Shown here: piece after piece, positions 1-13,300 of the stretch
Layout: every line of letters starts with the position of its first letter
Numbering within the stretch: position 1 is the stretch's first letter
Program-made: the position numbers and the translations under genes
NCBI GenBank assembly: GCA_001643675.2
Contig: LSRY02000032.1
Coordinates: 310,001 to 374,000, forward strand
Origin: Monocercomonoides exilis
Taxonomy: Eukaryota > Preaxostyla > Oxymonadida > Polymastigidae
Length of the DNA: 64,000 nt
Direction of reading: 5' to 3'
Notes under the pieces: model-generated
What the model was told of the DNA's origin: nothing
Seen by the model: only the letters and a program-made list of their open reading frames with translations
The model's database searches: none

Positions 1-332
1 TCAGCTATTCCAGTAAATAATTTTTATTTTATTGATTTTAGTGAAAAGATCAGGAGTTTCTTATTTTATTTTTCGATCAAAGATTTGCTCATATTTCAAT
101 GAGCTTTTTGTTTTGAGATTTTTAAGTGTTGTTATTGTTATTGAACATAACTTCTTTATAATTTTGGTTATTTTTCATTGTTTAACACTTCATTTTTTTA
201 TTTCTTTTTCCATTTCACTAAATTTCGACAAATCGAAGAATACATTTGAATAAATGAGTTTTTTCGTTAATTTAAAAGAAAAAATATAGACCTGTGCGAC
301 ACGACAAGCGATTTTTTGTTGCTGTCGGTCAC

Positions 333-382
<50 letters not shown>

Positions 383-530
383 ACATGGGTAGCATTGAAA
401 ACAAATATCATTTCTGCATATCATTTTCGTTCAATATTAATAATATGCATTTGCTAATGACGTTATATTTCCAACGGAGTTTGCTTCATCTGCTTTTGAT
501 ATTTTCAGTACTTTTTTCTTTTTTTCTCAG
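1..530. other. AT-rich non-coding stretch with a long A tract
   Basis: No supported coding frame is seen here. An uninterrupted run of nearly fifty A residues lies at about 333-380. The missing N-terminal motor part of the kinesin that follows is not recognisable in this stretch. Either a long intron fills it or the 5' end of that gene has been lost. A pyrimidine-rich acceptor-like tract ending in CAG sits at 530, just before the first kinesin-like codons. Confidence 0.6.
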
Positions 531-3083
531 CACCGAGTAAAAACTTATTTACGAAAAATCTTACAAGGCAATTGTAGATGGAGTGATGAATGGATTTAAT
601 GGGTGTATATTTGCATACGGACAAACAGGAACAGGAAAAACATTTACAATGGCTGGAACCCCTGAACTGCCAGGCATCACACAACGTTCATTTGATCATA
701 TCTTTGCAGCAATAAATCAAGCAGACGATACAAAAAAATTTCTTGTTACAGTTTCGTACCTTGAAATTTACAATGAGCAAGTAAAGGATTTATTGTCGAA
801 AGCACCAGGATCAGATAACATAAAAATTCACGAATCGCCAGAACTTTAGATTCATGTTCCAGATTTGACAGCACTTTTATGCGAAAATTCCGCATCGATG
901 CAGCAAGTGATGGATCGTGGAGCAAAAAGACGAACAGTAGCAGCGACAAAGATGAACCAAGAGTCTTCTCGTTCGCATGGTATTTTCATTATTTCGATAG
1001 AATGTGCAGATGTGGCCATTTTGGATGCTGATGGGAAGCCTCTTGTGAAAGTGGGCAGGCTGAATCTTGTTGATCTGGCTGGTTCTGAGCGTCAGTCAAA
1101 AACAGATGCTTCAGGCAAGCAGCTTGTGGAAGCTGGTAACATCAACAAGTCGCTGTCAACACTGGGAGAGGTCATCAACAAGCTGACCAGAAAGAACCCA
1201 GAATTCATTCCCCATCGAAACAGCAAACTGACGCGACTTTTGCAGGACTCGCTTGGCGGGAACAGCCGAACAGTGATGATTGCAAACATCGGCCCAGCTG
1301 AATACAACTACGAAGAGACATCCTCAACGTTGAGGTATGCAAACAGGGCAAAGCAGATTAAGAACAATCCAGTGGTGAACTGTGCTCAGGATGCGATGGT
1401 GCTGAAGATGCAGGAGGAAATAGCGAAACTGAAGAAGATGCTGGAAGAGCGCAACACAGAGAAAATTGTGGTGGCTGACGAAGAAATCATCAAGAAGCTG
1501 CAGATTGAAATGGAAGAGAAAGCGAAGGAAAAAGAAAGTGCATTGGAGAGTGAGAAGGAGCGACTGGAAGAAGAACGGAAGAAGATTGAGCAAGAATTGA
1601 GAAGGAGAGAAGAAGAGGCAGCGAAGGAAAGAGCAGAGAGAGAGATAGCAGCGCGGAAGCTGAAGCACATGGAGGAGAAAGTGATCAAAGGAGGGACACA
1701 TCTGCAGGACATGCAAGCGAAGCACAAGAGGCAGATGGAAGAGATGAAGCGGAAGATGGAGGAGCAGAAGAAAGAGGAAGAGCGGAAGAGGGTGGAAATG
1801 GAGAAGGCGAAGGAAAGAGAGCTGGAGGAGGAGCGGAAGCGGCTGCTGGCAGACAAGGAGACGCTGGAGATTGACTTGCGGCGGACGCACCAGTCGTTGG
1901 AGGAGGAAGTGGCACACAAAAACAAACAGTTGGAGAAGATTCTGCAGTCGCACAAAGAGGCGAGGCGGCAGGTGCAGGTGATGGACGAGGAGATGAACCA
2001 GCTGAAGCAGCAGGCGGAAGACGAGATCAAACGCCTAGAAGACGAAAACGAGGAGCTGCAGACAGAGTTTGAGATGGAGCGCAACATGATGATCGACTCG
2101 ATTGCAGAGCCGCAGACGCAGATGAAGCGGCGCAGACGATCATCCAGCTGTTCATCCCGCCGCACGAAGTGGATAAGATCCGGGAGCGTGCGATGTGGAG
2201 CGAGGAGGACGAGGTGTGGGACATCCAAGGCGCAGAGCACTCAGGAAACGCGCTGCGTGCCATCCGAATGCCGTCGACGAGATGTTGATGCAGGTGCGTG
2301 CAGCATACTCATCAGACTCAGCCTCTTCTTCCTCCAATCCACCGGGTGGCTCCAACTCCTCCGTCGTCTTCATCCGCCTCGCCATTCCAGTCAGCATCTG
2401 CAGGCGATGGGGCACAAAGGAAAGCGCGCTCTTCGATGGGAGGCACCCGACGGCCGACGTCTTCTGGTGGAGCATCTGGCACAGGTGCACCTTCAATGGC
2501 ATCCACACAGCGCCATGCTGCTCCAATTGCACCGGCAGCTGTTGCTTCGAACGTGAAGAGGAGGAGAGAAGACGAGCGGTCGCTGATCCGTCCGTCGATG
2601 GAGATGCACCGAAAGACAACACAGGAGATGGGCTTCAGTGAGATAGAGACGAAGGAGCATATTTCGCGGCTGGAGGAGGAGACGCTGAATGTGCCAGAGG
2701 ACGATGAGCTGCTGTAGCCAGCTGAGTCGCTTCCTCGTGTCTTCTCAGGAGGAGGAGGTGTTGGCGGAGGAGGAGGAAGCGATGGAAGAGGAGGGATGAT
2801 GGGAGAGGACGAAGGGGATGAATATGAAGGAGAAGGAGACGGATATGGAGGGTATCCACAGGCAATGATGGATGGAAGGAGAGACTATCGAGGAGGAGGA
2901 GGAGGAGGAGGAGGAAGGCAGATGGAGGCGAGAATGGGGAGCAGAGAAGGTGCACAGGCACAGTCTGGGAATTCTGGTAGAATGCGACCGGAATCAGCAA
3001 CGAGAACGAAAGCAGATGTTGGAGGAGGAGTTAGTGAGATGGGAAGTGGGAGTGCTTGGAAAAGAAATTCCTTTAATTGTTGA
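531..3083 (+). pseudogene. Kinesin-2-like motor, disrupted by stops and frameshifts
   Basis: Kinesin-2 motors carry intraflagellar transport cargo along axonemal microtubules. The P-loop GQTGTGKT is at 619-642, switch I NQESSRSH at 955-978, switch II LVDLAGSE at 1066-1089. The neck and a long Glu/Lys-rich coiled coil follow to about 2100. The kinesin-2 tail signature FIPPHEVDKI with WSEEDEVW follows in another frame. Lesions seen directly: in-frame TAA at 538 and TAG at 847; a frame change near 2110-2133; another near 2270 (TGA at 2286 in the abandoned frame); a third near 2340-2370; and TAG at 2715, after which the same frame stays open through a Gly-rich tail to a TGA at 3081. The first part of the motor domain (roughly 80-100 residues) is absent. 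The motor core is well preserved, so decay would be recent. Assembly indels could explain the frameshifts, but less easily the stops. Confidence 0.75.
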
Positions 3084-3501
3084 ATATGTTAAATGATTTC
3101 CATTTAATAATATGATGAAATATATCGTTGGATGAAATATAAAAGACTGTCTTCACCAAAAATAAAACCTAAAAAATAATTTGAAATGATACCAACACAA
3201 ATTCGAGTGTATATTAAAGGTCAAATATATCACCTAAAAATTGAATAAGTCATTAAATATCACTCTTCTTCATGCAAAGCATATAAAAAACAACTCTTTG
3301 AAAATGATTCTTAATCGATTAAAAAAAGACTCAATAAGTCATCTACAAAATATAATAAATATTGACAAATACAAATTTGCGATATAGATTTTTAAAATTA
3401 AACCAAAAACAAAACAAAACAATTTTGAAAAAAAATATGAAGAAAATACAATTATTATACATATTATGATCTTAACCATAGTTTTGTCATTTTCAATATA
3501 G
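3084..3501. other. AT-rich spacer before U1
   Basis: No coding frame or RNA-like island is seen. The stretch is strongly AT-rich, with short A and T runs, and ends at the TATA element of the U1 gene. Confidence 0.6.
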
Positions 3502-3509
3502 TATAAAAG
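3502..3509 (+). promoter_or_regulatory. TATA box of the U1 snRNA gene
   Basis: TATAAAAG lies 28 bases upstream of the inferred U1 5' end, the normal TATA-to-start distance. It stands in a non-coding stretch. No other snRNA promoter element could be recognised by eye. Confidence 0.6.
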
Positions 3510-3529
3510 CAGAGTTAAAAAGAAAAAAC

Positions 3530-3684
3530 TAACATACCTGGAGTTGAATGCAGGGCGATCAATAAGGCCCTGGTCCATGTATAAGCGCGTCATTGCACTC
3601 GGGCTGCGTTTATGCGTGTGATCTACCCCAGTGGTGGATTTCTGACTCATAGTTTTTTGATCTGTGAGGCATTCGTGCCTCGCC
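3530..3684 (+). ncRNA. U1 spliceosomal snRNA
   Basis: U1 snRNA base-pairs with the 5' splice site as the first step of intron recognition. All hallmarks are visible. The 5' end AACATACCTG at 3531-3540 is complementary to CAG|GTATGTT. Stem-loop I has a perfect stem CAGGGC/GCCCTG (3551-3556, 3567-3572) and loop GATCAATAAG, close to the canonical U1-70K-binding loop GAUCACGAAG. Stem-loop II has a 10-bp stem (3579-3588, 3606-3615) and its loop carries CATTGCACTC, the canonical U1A-binding sequence. Stem-loop III pairs 3621-3627 with 3633-3639. A U-rich Sm site AGTTTTTTGA lies at 3651-3660. A terminal hairpin GAGGCA-TTCG-TGCCTC is at 3666-3681. The island is much more GC-rich than its surroundings. 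Exact ends are inferred to within a few bases. Confidence 0.93.
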
Positions 3685-4307
3685 TAATAATAGTTCTATC
3701 TGACTTTGATTGTGTTTTGAATGAATTTTGAAATGTTTAAATTTAAAATGTAAGTAGTAAATATTTGGAGTATATTAAAGATGAAATATATTTATTGTTG
3801 GTTGAATAAGCAAGTAAAAGTTATAAGTATGAAATTTAAGGATTGATTTGTTTATGGAAGGTTGTTTGACTGCTTGTTGATTGGGGTCACTGGAAAAGTA
3901 TAATAAGAAAACGATTAAGTTGTTGAGAAGAATCAACGTATTAACTTTTCATTCATTTGTTAAAAGTTTAAAGGGAACTTTTTCTTCAATTGCAATTAAA
4001 AGTTTAAAAATAGATTTATCATCATATTTTGTTATATTTTTTTTCGATAATGAAAACATAATTGTGTTATTGAGGTTAACATATTATTATTTAATTTTAT
4101 TTTTTATTTTTTATTTCTTATTTTTTCGCTTATATTGTGTGTTATATTGATTGATTACAAATGATTCAACATGTTTTGATTGATAATGACAAATTAACTT
4201 GCAATGTGATGATTTCTCGAAAATGAAACCTTGAACGTTGTCAATTATTCATTTTATGAAAATAGTAATGGGCAAATAACAAAATCTTATTTCATTTGTG
4301 AAGTACG
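3685..4307. other. AT-rich spacer
   Basis: Apart from short chance frames without coding character, nothing is seen between the U1 terminal hairpin and the start of the giant membrane protein. Promoter elements of that gene are not recognisable. Confidence 0.55.
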
Positions 4308-7300
4308 ATGCCTTATACATCGTATTTGCCCCAAGGGAAAACCAGTTTTTTATTGAGAAGAGTTGCACAAACAATATTTGGTGGACCTCGTTTCTGCTGG
4401 AGGAGTTCAGTTCCTTTATCTGTTCATTTATTTACTTGGTTAACATTCCTTCTTCCACCATCTCTTTGTTTATTGCTTGTTTTGCTATCTCAATATGAAT
4501 GGATTTCTTTCTTTACGTGCGCACTCGCATCTGGAGGTTTAACAATTTTGAATAGTTTTTGGTTTTTGCTTTTATTCTTGTTTTTTTAGGAATATGTGCA
4601 TTATTTTTCTTTTTTGTTCGGCTTTATTACATCTTATGCTGTTGCATAACGAATAAGAAAAATGACAATCAAAGTTCTCCATTTAACGAAGATGGAGATG
4701 TATTTTTTGGCATTTTCACAAAACAAGCTGCTAAAACATTAGTGGAACCTCTTTCACCATTTTTTATGGAGTCAAAGTTAAAAATATTTATTGGAATACT
4801 GATTTATGTTATTGTACTGTTTTCCATGGGGCTGATGATGGCTTGTTTCCATTTTTCTGCAATTCTTCATCAAAACGATGCCTCAAAACTGAGTGTAGGA
4901 ACAGTTTTTCTCCACTTGTTTATGTGGGTAACATTTTATATTAGTTTATATCCTCTTATTTGCAAACCACCACCCGAGCCAAATCAGACAAGAGCGACAG
5001 AATCAATGAACTCTTTTTTACGTCCAACTTATTTCATAATTTTTGGAATTTTTGCTCTTGTTGATATGTGTAGAACTGATATTTTCCATACGCCGTTACC
5101 ATCTGCTTGTGAACTTGTTGAAAACGAACATTCCATGGATTGGCTTAGAAGCTTGGGATTATCTTTTCATATGTTGAAAACCAGACTTTCATTCATTCCT
5201 TGCATTCTATGTGCTTGCCTGCCTCTTCTCTTTTCCATCGGTTTCCTTCCCCAGCTTGACATTCTTCTTTTGTGGATTCTCCAGGAGTTTTGCATGTTCT
5301 TTTGTGGAGCGTCATCTTCCTTCAAAGGTTGGCGAACCGTTACTCATGCACTCACTGCTGTATTGTCTGCTGCTCTTGGAAGTGTTCTTCTCTGGCTGGG
5401 TTCTGGTGAATATGGCAATCAACTGATGCGTCCAGCTATTGATGCGAGCCAAGAGACTCGAGTTAGGCTGCAATGGGGGTGCGTCTTTGTGATGTGTGTC
5501 ACTTCCATTTTGCTGAGTCAAGATTACATTTCAGGCATAAGCAGATTCATGTCTTGGATAAAAGGACTGTTTGGAAAGAAATATGCGCGAAATTGTGAAG
5601 CTGCCAAGCAAAATCATGCTAATTGTGAAAAGTCAACAGTTAAAAATTCATGTGATTATGAAAGGCAAAAGCAAAAGAAAGCAGCAGAAGAAGAATTGAA
5701 CAATTCATTTTCATACGATTGCAATGAAAAAGATATGAATTCAACCATCTTTACTGAAAGGGAGATGCTTAATGAACGTAACATTGAGCCAAAGTTTCCT
5801 ATTGTCGAAGGCTTTCACGGCAGCAACTCATCTTCAATGACTTTTCCACATTCGAATAATACTGATTCAAACAGAAAGAACAAATTTACCAGACAAAAAC
5901 CTGCCAAGTCATCAACCTCGCACTTCCTGGCAGTCTTTACAGCCATCTTAGAGCTGTCCTTTCTTCTTCTGCTTCTTGTTGCTTTTCTCCTGTTAATCCT
6001 CATCAAAACCACTGGCAATGCTGCGCTATACAAAAACTCAACAAATGACTCGAGCAATGAAGCTGAATCTTCAAAGGCGCTTTTCCCATTGAGCCATCAT
6101 CCTTTCACAAAAAGGGGATTTTTCGTAGCTCGTCTCATTGTTGACTGCCTTGTATTTGTGTGTGTTGTCTGCATTCTCATTTTCGAAGAGAGCAAAAAAC
6201 CGCTCTGGTTTGGCCTGTTGAAGTTTGCTCATCTGAAGCCGATGGATGCTGACACACAGCTTTCAAAGGGATCAAAGACTTCTGAGAAGAATTCTGGTGA
6301 TAATCAGAATGAAACAGAAACGATATCACATTCACCATCACCTGCTTCATCATCATCTCCATCTCCATCTTCTTCTTCTTCTTCTTCTTCTTCTTCTTCT
6401 TCTTCTTCTTCTTCTTCTTCTTCTTCTTCTTCTTCTTCTTCTTCTTCTTCTTCTTCTTCTTCTTCTTCTTCTTCTTCTTCTTCTTCTTCTTCTTCTTCTT
6501 CTTCTTCTTCTTCTTCTTCTTCTTCTTCTTCTTCTTCTTCTTCTTCTTCTTCTTCTTCTTCTTCTTCATCCCCATCCTCTTCTTCTTCAAGTCAAACACA
6601 TTCTTCATTGAATACCATGAAACTAATGACTTCCTTCCGTCTCTTCCTCTCATTTGCGTTCATCCCTGTCTCAATCCTCGTCTTCTCCTCTTTCGAACTC
6701 TCTTTTTTTTCCACAATTCCAAATCTCTCAACTGACCCTCTAACAAACGAAGACATTCCAAATCCTTCTTTCTTCGTCTGCCTTTGCGGCTGCCTCCTGT
6801 TCATGCACGCGATCCGGCTGCCGATGCAGTTCCCTTTCTCTTACACTCCTTTGCTTTCCTATCTTCTTGCCTCTCTTCTCTGGCACATTGCACATAACCC
6901 CCTCTTCTACAGCGATGGCATCATATCCTCTGACACGTTTGACCCAGCTCTGCCACCTCAGTTCTCTTCGTTCTTGTTTCTCTTCTTCCTCTCTCATCTT
7001 TGCCTGTCCCGTCTGTTTCTGCTCGGCAAAATCGTTTTTATGCTCCCAACAAAGCTGATATCTCCCCTCGCAGTCATCAACTTAGCCCCACCTTTTTTTG
7101 ATGAATGGCCGCTGACGTGGCACAGAAGGCTGCTGCTGATTGTTCTGATGGTGTTTGTCTTTGTGCCAATCACTCTTCTCTCTGTGGGCATTGCAGTGGC
7201 GTGTGACGGGGCAGTGGTGAGTCCATTGGGATTTCCGTTTCTGATGCTCCCCGCACCGCTCGCACCGAAGATGTGGCTGGTTGCGGGGGGAGGATGTGGG

Positions 7301-10300
7301 CGTGGGTCAGGGAGAGAGAGGAAGAAGGAGAAGAAAGAGAAGGAAATGAAAGAAGATAGAAACATGAATGAATCGAAGAGAAATAAGAAGAAATCTTCTA
7401 AAAAGAAAGAAGAATTCCTCAAAAAAGACAGAAAACACAGCAAAACGAAGGATCAATCAATTCACTCTGTTATATCCCGCCACTCAGAAACATCGAGTCT
7501 TTTGAGCGAATCCACAAGACGGACGGCAGATGAGCTGACAGAGCCATTAATTGCGAATGAAGGCACTGGAAACACACAAACAGCATCTTCTTCTTCTTCT
7601 CCCTCTTCAGCTGAACAAGACTCCCTCCTTCCATTTTTGTTGAAATCGCCTTCAGTTCTAACACAAGGCGAAAACGTGCTGCAGATTTTAGATCGGTTGA
7701 AGGACGATCTGTCTTCTGTTGAGCCGACTTTGTCGCTTCTCGACAAATTCATTGAGAAAAGCGGAGATTTCATAAACACTGAAGCATTCATGCCACCTCC
7801 CTATTGTCCTTCTTCTTCTGATAAATCTTCTTCTTCTTCTTCTTTCTCTTCTTCTTTCTCTTCTTCTTTTTCTTCCTCCTCTTTTTCTTCCTCTGAAATT
7901 CCTTTATCTGTTGCTGCTCGGAGCAAGCCGTATAGCCATTCAGCGTATGCTGCCTCAGCTAAGGAAATTCTGGACTTTCTTATGAACTCATTCACTTCAT
8001 CATTCAACCAGACAACTCAAAATTCGACATTAAATTCATCATCATCATCATCTTCTTCTTCTTCATCTTTTGAATCATCTTCTTTTTCTTCCTCTTCCTC
8101 TTCTTCTTCCCTCAATCCCCCTTACATCCCCTTCCTCACCCCCTTCTCACTCTTCATGCTCCGCTCCTCATCCAACCAGGTCTTCCTCTTCTGTGTGGGC
8201 GAAGTGGGAAGAAATTACTGCGAAGCCAAAATGAAGGCGATCAACGCAGACAGCAGCGACGGGAAATTCCATCCGCTTGCTGTTGAAATGAGCTTTGCCG
8301 AAGATGTGTTTAATTCGTGCGACGAAGCGGAGGTGAGGGAGAAGGAGAGGATTGAGCTGGAGGAGGAAGAAAGGAGCGGGCGGGAGAGGCAGCTGGCGGT
8401 GCTGGAGGAAGAGGTGAGGAGGGAGAAGGCGCTGGTGAAGGAGGCGAAAAAGGAGATCGCACGGATGCAGGCTATGCAGGAGCAGTACAGAGAGCAGGAG
8501 AAGATGCTGGAGGAGTATATGCATTCACCTTCTTCTTCCGAATCTTCTTCTTCTGATTCATCATCATCATCATCATCTACTTCTTCTTCTTCTTCTTCTT
8601 CTTCTGACTCCTCCTCCTCATCTTCATCTTCCTCTTCCTCTTCCTCTCCTTTTTATTCATATCCATGCTATCAGTCAACCTCTTCATCCTCTTCTTCTGA
8701 AATGCCTCCGTATTTTGATACAGATTCTATATCATCATCGTCATCCTCCTCTTCTTCTTCTTCAGATGATCCAAACCAATTGCCTTCTTCGTTTGTTTCT
8801 TTGCCCTCTTCTCAGATAAAACTGTCAGAGACGCCAAAACCAGATATTCACAATGAAGATAAAGCAGAATCATTCAAAGAAAACTCTTCAGCTTCAGCTT
8901 CAGCTTCATCATCATCATCTTCTTCTTCTTCTTATTCTTATTCTTCAATGCCATCTTCTTCACAAAGCCAACAAAATGAAGATATTCACATGCAAATTCA
9001 GTCTTCATTAAGCTCTTCTGGCTCTGATACACTTATGAGCAACAATGAAAGAAATCGCAAAGAAATTGAAGGCGAAAGAAATAGCAAGACTTTTGAAGCG
9101 AAGGAAATTGATAAACAAAATGCGAATGATGAAATGATGAAAGCAGAAGGCAAATTGAATGAAGATAGCTCTCTTCATCATTCAGAAGCCTGCTCTGATT
9201 TCAATGCGACAAATTCTATTGCAAATAGCAATGGAAACAATGAACAGAAAATCTCTATGGAAAGTTCTGAGTATAACAACACATTCAAAGAAGAAGACAA
9301 AAAAGAAGAGGAAGAAAAAGAAGAAAAAAAAGACAACGATGATAACGATGATAGCGACTTCAATGAAAATGAATATGACGAGTCTCTTTTGTCTCGATTA
9401 AGAGAGCTTGAGGTGATGGTCGAGGTCCAAAAGCGGCGTGTTCAGAACACTCCCTTCTCTTTCTATACGCTTCTGACCAATCCTTACCCAAACATCGCTC
9501 TTTCTCCACTCACTTGCCTGTCTGCTGACTGTCTAATCCCTCAGTCATTCGACTTCGAAGAAGCATTCTTCAAAAGCACAGCGGCGTTGGAGGTCAGGGC
9601 GTGCTTTGCGTTTGCGCTGATATACGAGCTGCTGTTGTGTTCGCCGTTTGCCATGGCGGAAGAAGAGGAAGAGGAAGAAGGAGAGGAAGAAGAAGATGAA
9701 AAGGAAGAAGAGGAAGAGGAAGAGGAAGAAGGAGAGGAAGAAGAAAAAAATAAAGAAAACAATTTTTATTGTAAGGATAACAAAGATAATAATGAAAAAA
9801 GCAATGATAAATTAAAATCAGGAGAATCATTCGCATCGTCTGATGGATCAGATGGAGAAGATACAAATATGCACTTTACAAGCAATCCTGTCAGACGAAC
9901 AAATGAAGAATACCACCAGGAGAATGAATTGAATAATAACAGTACAGATTCAAATGAAGAAAAAATTAATAACAATAAATCTGCTTCTTTTTCATCTTCG
10001 TCTTCAATTTCAGCTTCTTCACAAGAATCAAATGCAAAAGAGCATAATAGCCAATTTTCTCATTCAGAACAATTTTCTTCTCCTCAAAGAAAATACACTG
10101 AAAATCCTACATCTCGTCACTCGTCTCATCTGCCTTTATCTTCTCTTATTTTACTTGACAGAAAGACAATTGAGCTTGTTGAACAGTCTTCACCTTCCCC
10201 TCCGCCTTCCCATTCGTCTAAGCCCCCTCTTTTGTTCTCTGCCACGTCAAGCACACAATTCGCTTCATTCACCAAAATGCATGCGGCTTTTGCGCTGCTC

Positions 10301-13300
10301 TGTGCTGAATGCTTTGCCACATCTAGTCAGATGAAGAGGCAAAGAAAAGCGATGAAGGCAAGAATAGATGAGGGTAGAAAAGGCAATAATGAAGGAGGAA
10401 AGGAGGAAAATGGTGAACACATAAAAGAAAATGATAACAAGAAAAAAGTGCTATCGTTGTACAACCCAAATTGGAAAGGAACAGAAAGCATGAAAATTGA
10501 AGCAAAAACACAGGAATCTTCATCAGCATCATCCTCTTCATGTGACAGCAGCGCAAATAACCAATTTAATCATTCAAACACAAAGCAAATGATACAGTCA
10601 AGGAAGAGGAAGATGATGCAATATTTGAGAAGATTGGATGCGCATCGATATTTTGCAAGTGATGAGTTTAATGGAATGGAAGAAAAAACTTCTGAGAAGC
10701 AATATCAAACTGTAATAACAACTTATGATTCCTTTGAAGAGGAAAAAGAACATACACAAGAACAGTCGTCATCATCATCTTCTTCACAGCAAATTGACAA
10801 CAGACATCAAAGTTCATCTTCTTCCTCTTCAAATAGCATTCATTCAGATTGCAATGAGCCTGAAGATCTGATCAGCCCAGTTCAGATGCAGCTGCTGCAC
10901 GAGATGGTTATCACTGGATTGTGTCTGGTTGACTCTGTTCTGTCACCTGATTTGAATCTGAAGGAAGTCATTTTGGAGAACTTGCTGCATCAGATGAAGA
11001 AGAGAAATGAAGAACAAAAGAAAGAAGACGAAATGATGAGCCAGCAGCTGTTGGCTAATTCTTCTTCATATTCATCATCTGCTTCTTCTTCTTCTTCCTC
11101 CTCTCCCTTTTCATCATTTCCTTCTTCCTCTCCCTTTTCATCACTTCTTTCTTCCTCTTCTCTTCTTTCCCAGTCATTAACTGTCCCTCCTCTTTACGGT
11201 ACAAGTGGAGCTGAAAGCCTTTCGTTTTCTGCTGTCTGCCTTCGCTGTTACGACCATCCGCTCTCTCAACATGGCAGAGTGTGCCAATGCCATTTGAGAC
11301 AGAAGAAAAGGAGTGGAAAGAACAGAATTGCTCAAAAAGATGAGGAAAAAGAACATGTTGGGAATGGACAAGCAATGCAAATAGAGATGGGTATTGAAAA
11401 AACAGATAAAAGAAAAGAAGACAAAGCGAATGAATCGATTCTGTGTGAAGAAGGACGATCAAATTCAAGCAACCAGTCAACATCATCAGCATTATCTCCT
11501 TTGTTCCACCGATCTGCAAACGTAGCTGACACATTGATATTCCACAAGAAACGAAGAACATCCGCCAGCACACCTTCTTATGTATCCCTTTCAATCAACT
11601 CGAGTGGCAGTTCTTCATCTCCTACACCTTCGCCTCCTTTCCCCCCAAGAAGCTCAGCCTCTGCCAGCAATCACTCCAAAAACTACCCCAGCCATGTCTC
11701 TCCTTCCTCACTCATGAAGATGTCTGCCGGTTTTTCCTCACACCCAACTCAAAGCGCATCTGATTCTGCTGATCAAAACGCTTCTCTTTCTCTTTCTCTT
11801 TCACTTTCCAATTCGCCTTCTCCTTCTCCTGTTCTGTCTCGCTGCACATCTGCCTCTTCTTCTCCTTCACCCGACTTGTTTAGCTCTCCCCCACCTTCTG
11901 AAGAACAAACCCGCCGCAGAATCAAAAGGCGTTCCATGTTTTGCACACAGTACACATACCAGGCACAGCATCTTCCGCCTTTCATTCGTCTTCCTGTTCC
12001 TTCTGCGAAGCATATTGCGTGTGTGTTTTGTGGAAGGCTGCCGGCAACCCCGCTGACTGTGGCATATTCAGCGGCTGTGGCAACACAAAGCAGGGCAACT
12101 CAGTTATTTGATGAGGAGGATGAGATATCGAGTGGAAATAATTGTGATTGTGAAGAAGGAGAAGAAGCAAGTTCTTGTAGGTTGAACTCGTACAAGCATG
12201 ACAGCATTGAATTGTCTTCTTCTTCATCTTCCTCTTTTTCTTCTTCCTCTTCCTTATCAAATCACTCGATGTGTTCAGCATTTCTGTCAATTGTGCTGAG
12301 TGCATATCGGAAGGCGGTGCGGATTGCCTATTCGACATCGAGCAGAAAGGAAATGTTTCAGTCAATGGGAATCTTCAATGAGTTTGTATCAAAAGGAGAA
12401 AATGGAACAAACACAATTATTGAAGAAGAAGAAGATGATGATGATGATGATGGAGAAGAAGAAGATAAGAACGAGATGAAGAGAAAATCACATAAAAATA
12501 CAGAAAATGAGAATAAACAGGAGAATGAAGAAAGAACAAAAGAATTTTCACCCAGAAAAGAGGAACAAGAGAAAGAAAAAGAAGAAACCAAAATCAAAGA
12601 TAAAGAAAAGGAGGAAAATCAAATTCAGAATCAAACAGAGATGGAAGAAGAAAGAAGTGAGGAAGTTGAATTGTCACAACCAGATTCAGAAGGGGAAGAA
12701 GAGAAAAAGATGGAAGAAATAGAAGAACTCGAGATGGAAGCTGAAGATCCAATGAAAATGAGCAGTCTTATTGAAATTGGTGAAGATTTACAAGGAAATA
12801 ATGATATTATGAGATCTACAGAAACCCTCAAAAAACAAAGTGAAGAGAAAGAAAAAGAGAAAGAGAATGAAGAAGATGTTGAACAGAATGGCAATGAACC
12901 AGCAGGAAAACAGGTTCAGCCAGTCATCCCGAGTGATGCGATTCAATTATCGCAATCGGAATCTACGCAAGGTCAAATACCAATTGAAGACAGCAATAAT
13001 CAACAACAAAAATCAGAAGATGAGTCTTTGATTAGAAAAAGCAAGTTAAGTTGTGATAATCAAGAAGAATCTTTATCTAAAAACACAAAGAGCATCTCAC
13101 CATCTTCTTCTTCCACAAGTTCCTCTTCTGATAGCTACCCACATCAGTCTCTTGAACAATCAAGCAATTCATTCAATTCCACAAGTCAATCTTCTTCCAA
13201 TTCTTCTCAAACTGAAGGCGACTCTCAAAAATTCCTTTCTCTTCAATTGAGTTATTCGCATCATCTGCTGAAGATGATGAGGACACTTACTCACATTCTC

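Noticed and set aside
1324-2240. Long minus-strand frames opposite the kinesin coiled coil
   Set aside because: Antisense of Glu/Lys-rich coding sequence (poly Leu/Ser/Phe composition), no conserved content.
531-3083. TAA/TAG read as glutamine (variant genetic code)
   Set aside because: Other genes here have very long frames with many CAA/CAG codons and no in-frame TAA/TAG, and they end at TAA, TAG or TGA. The kinesin also has frameshifts.
3339-3650. Minus-strand 103-codon frame starting MSQKSTTGVDHTHKRSPS with an apparent GTATGT donor
   Set aside because: It is the antisense of the U1 snRNA. The 'donor' is the complement of the U1 splice-site-pairing sequence, and no downstream exon exists.
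6177-6653. Poly-Lys minus-strand and poly-Leu plus-strand frames over the TCT tract
   Set aside because: Out-of-frame shadows of the trinucleotide repeat inside the pecanex-like gene.
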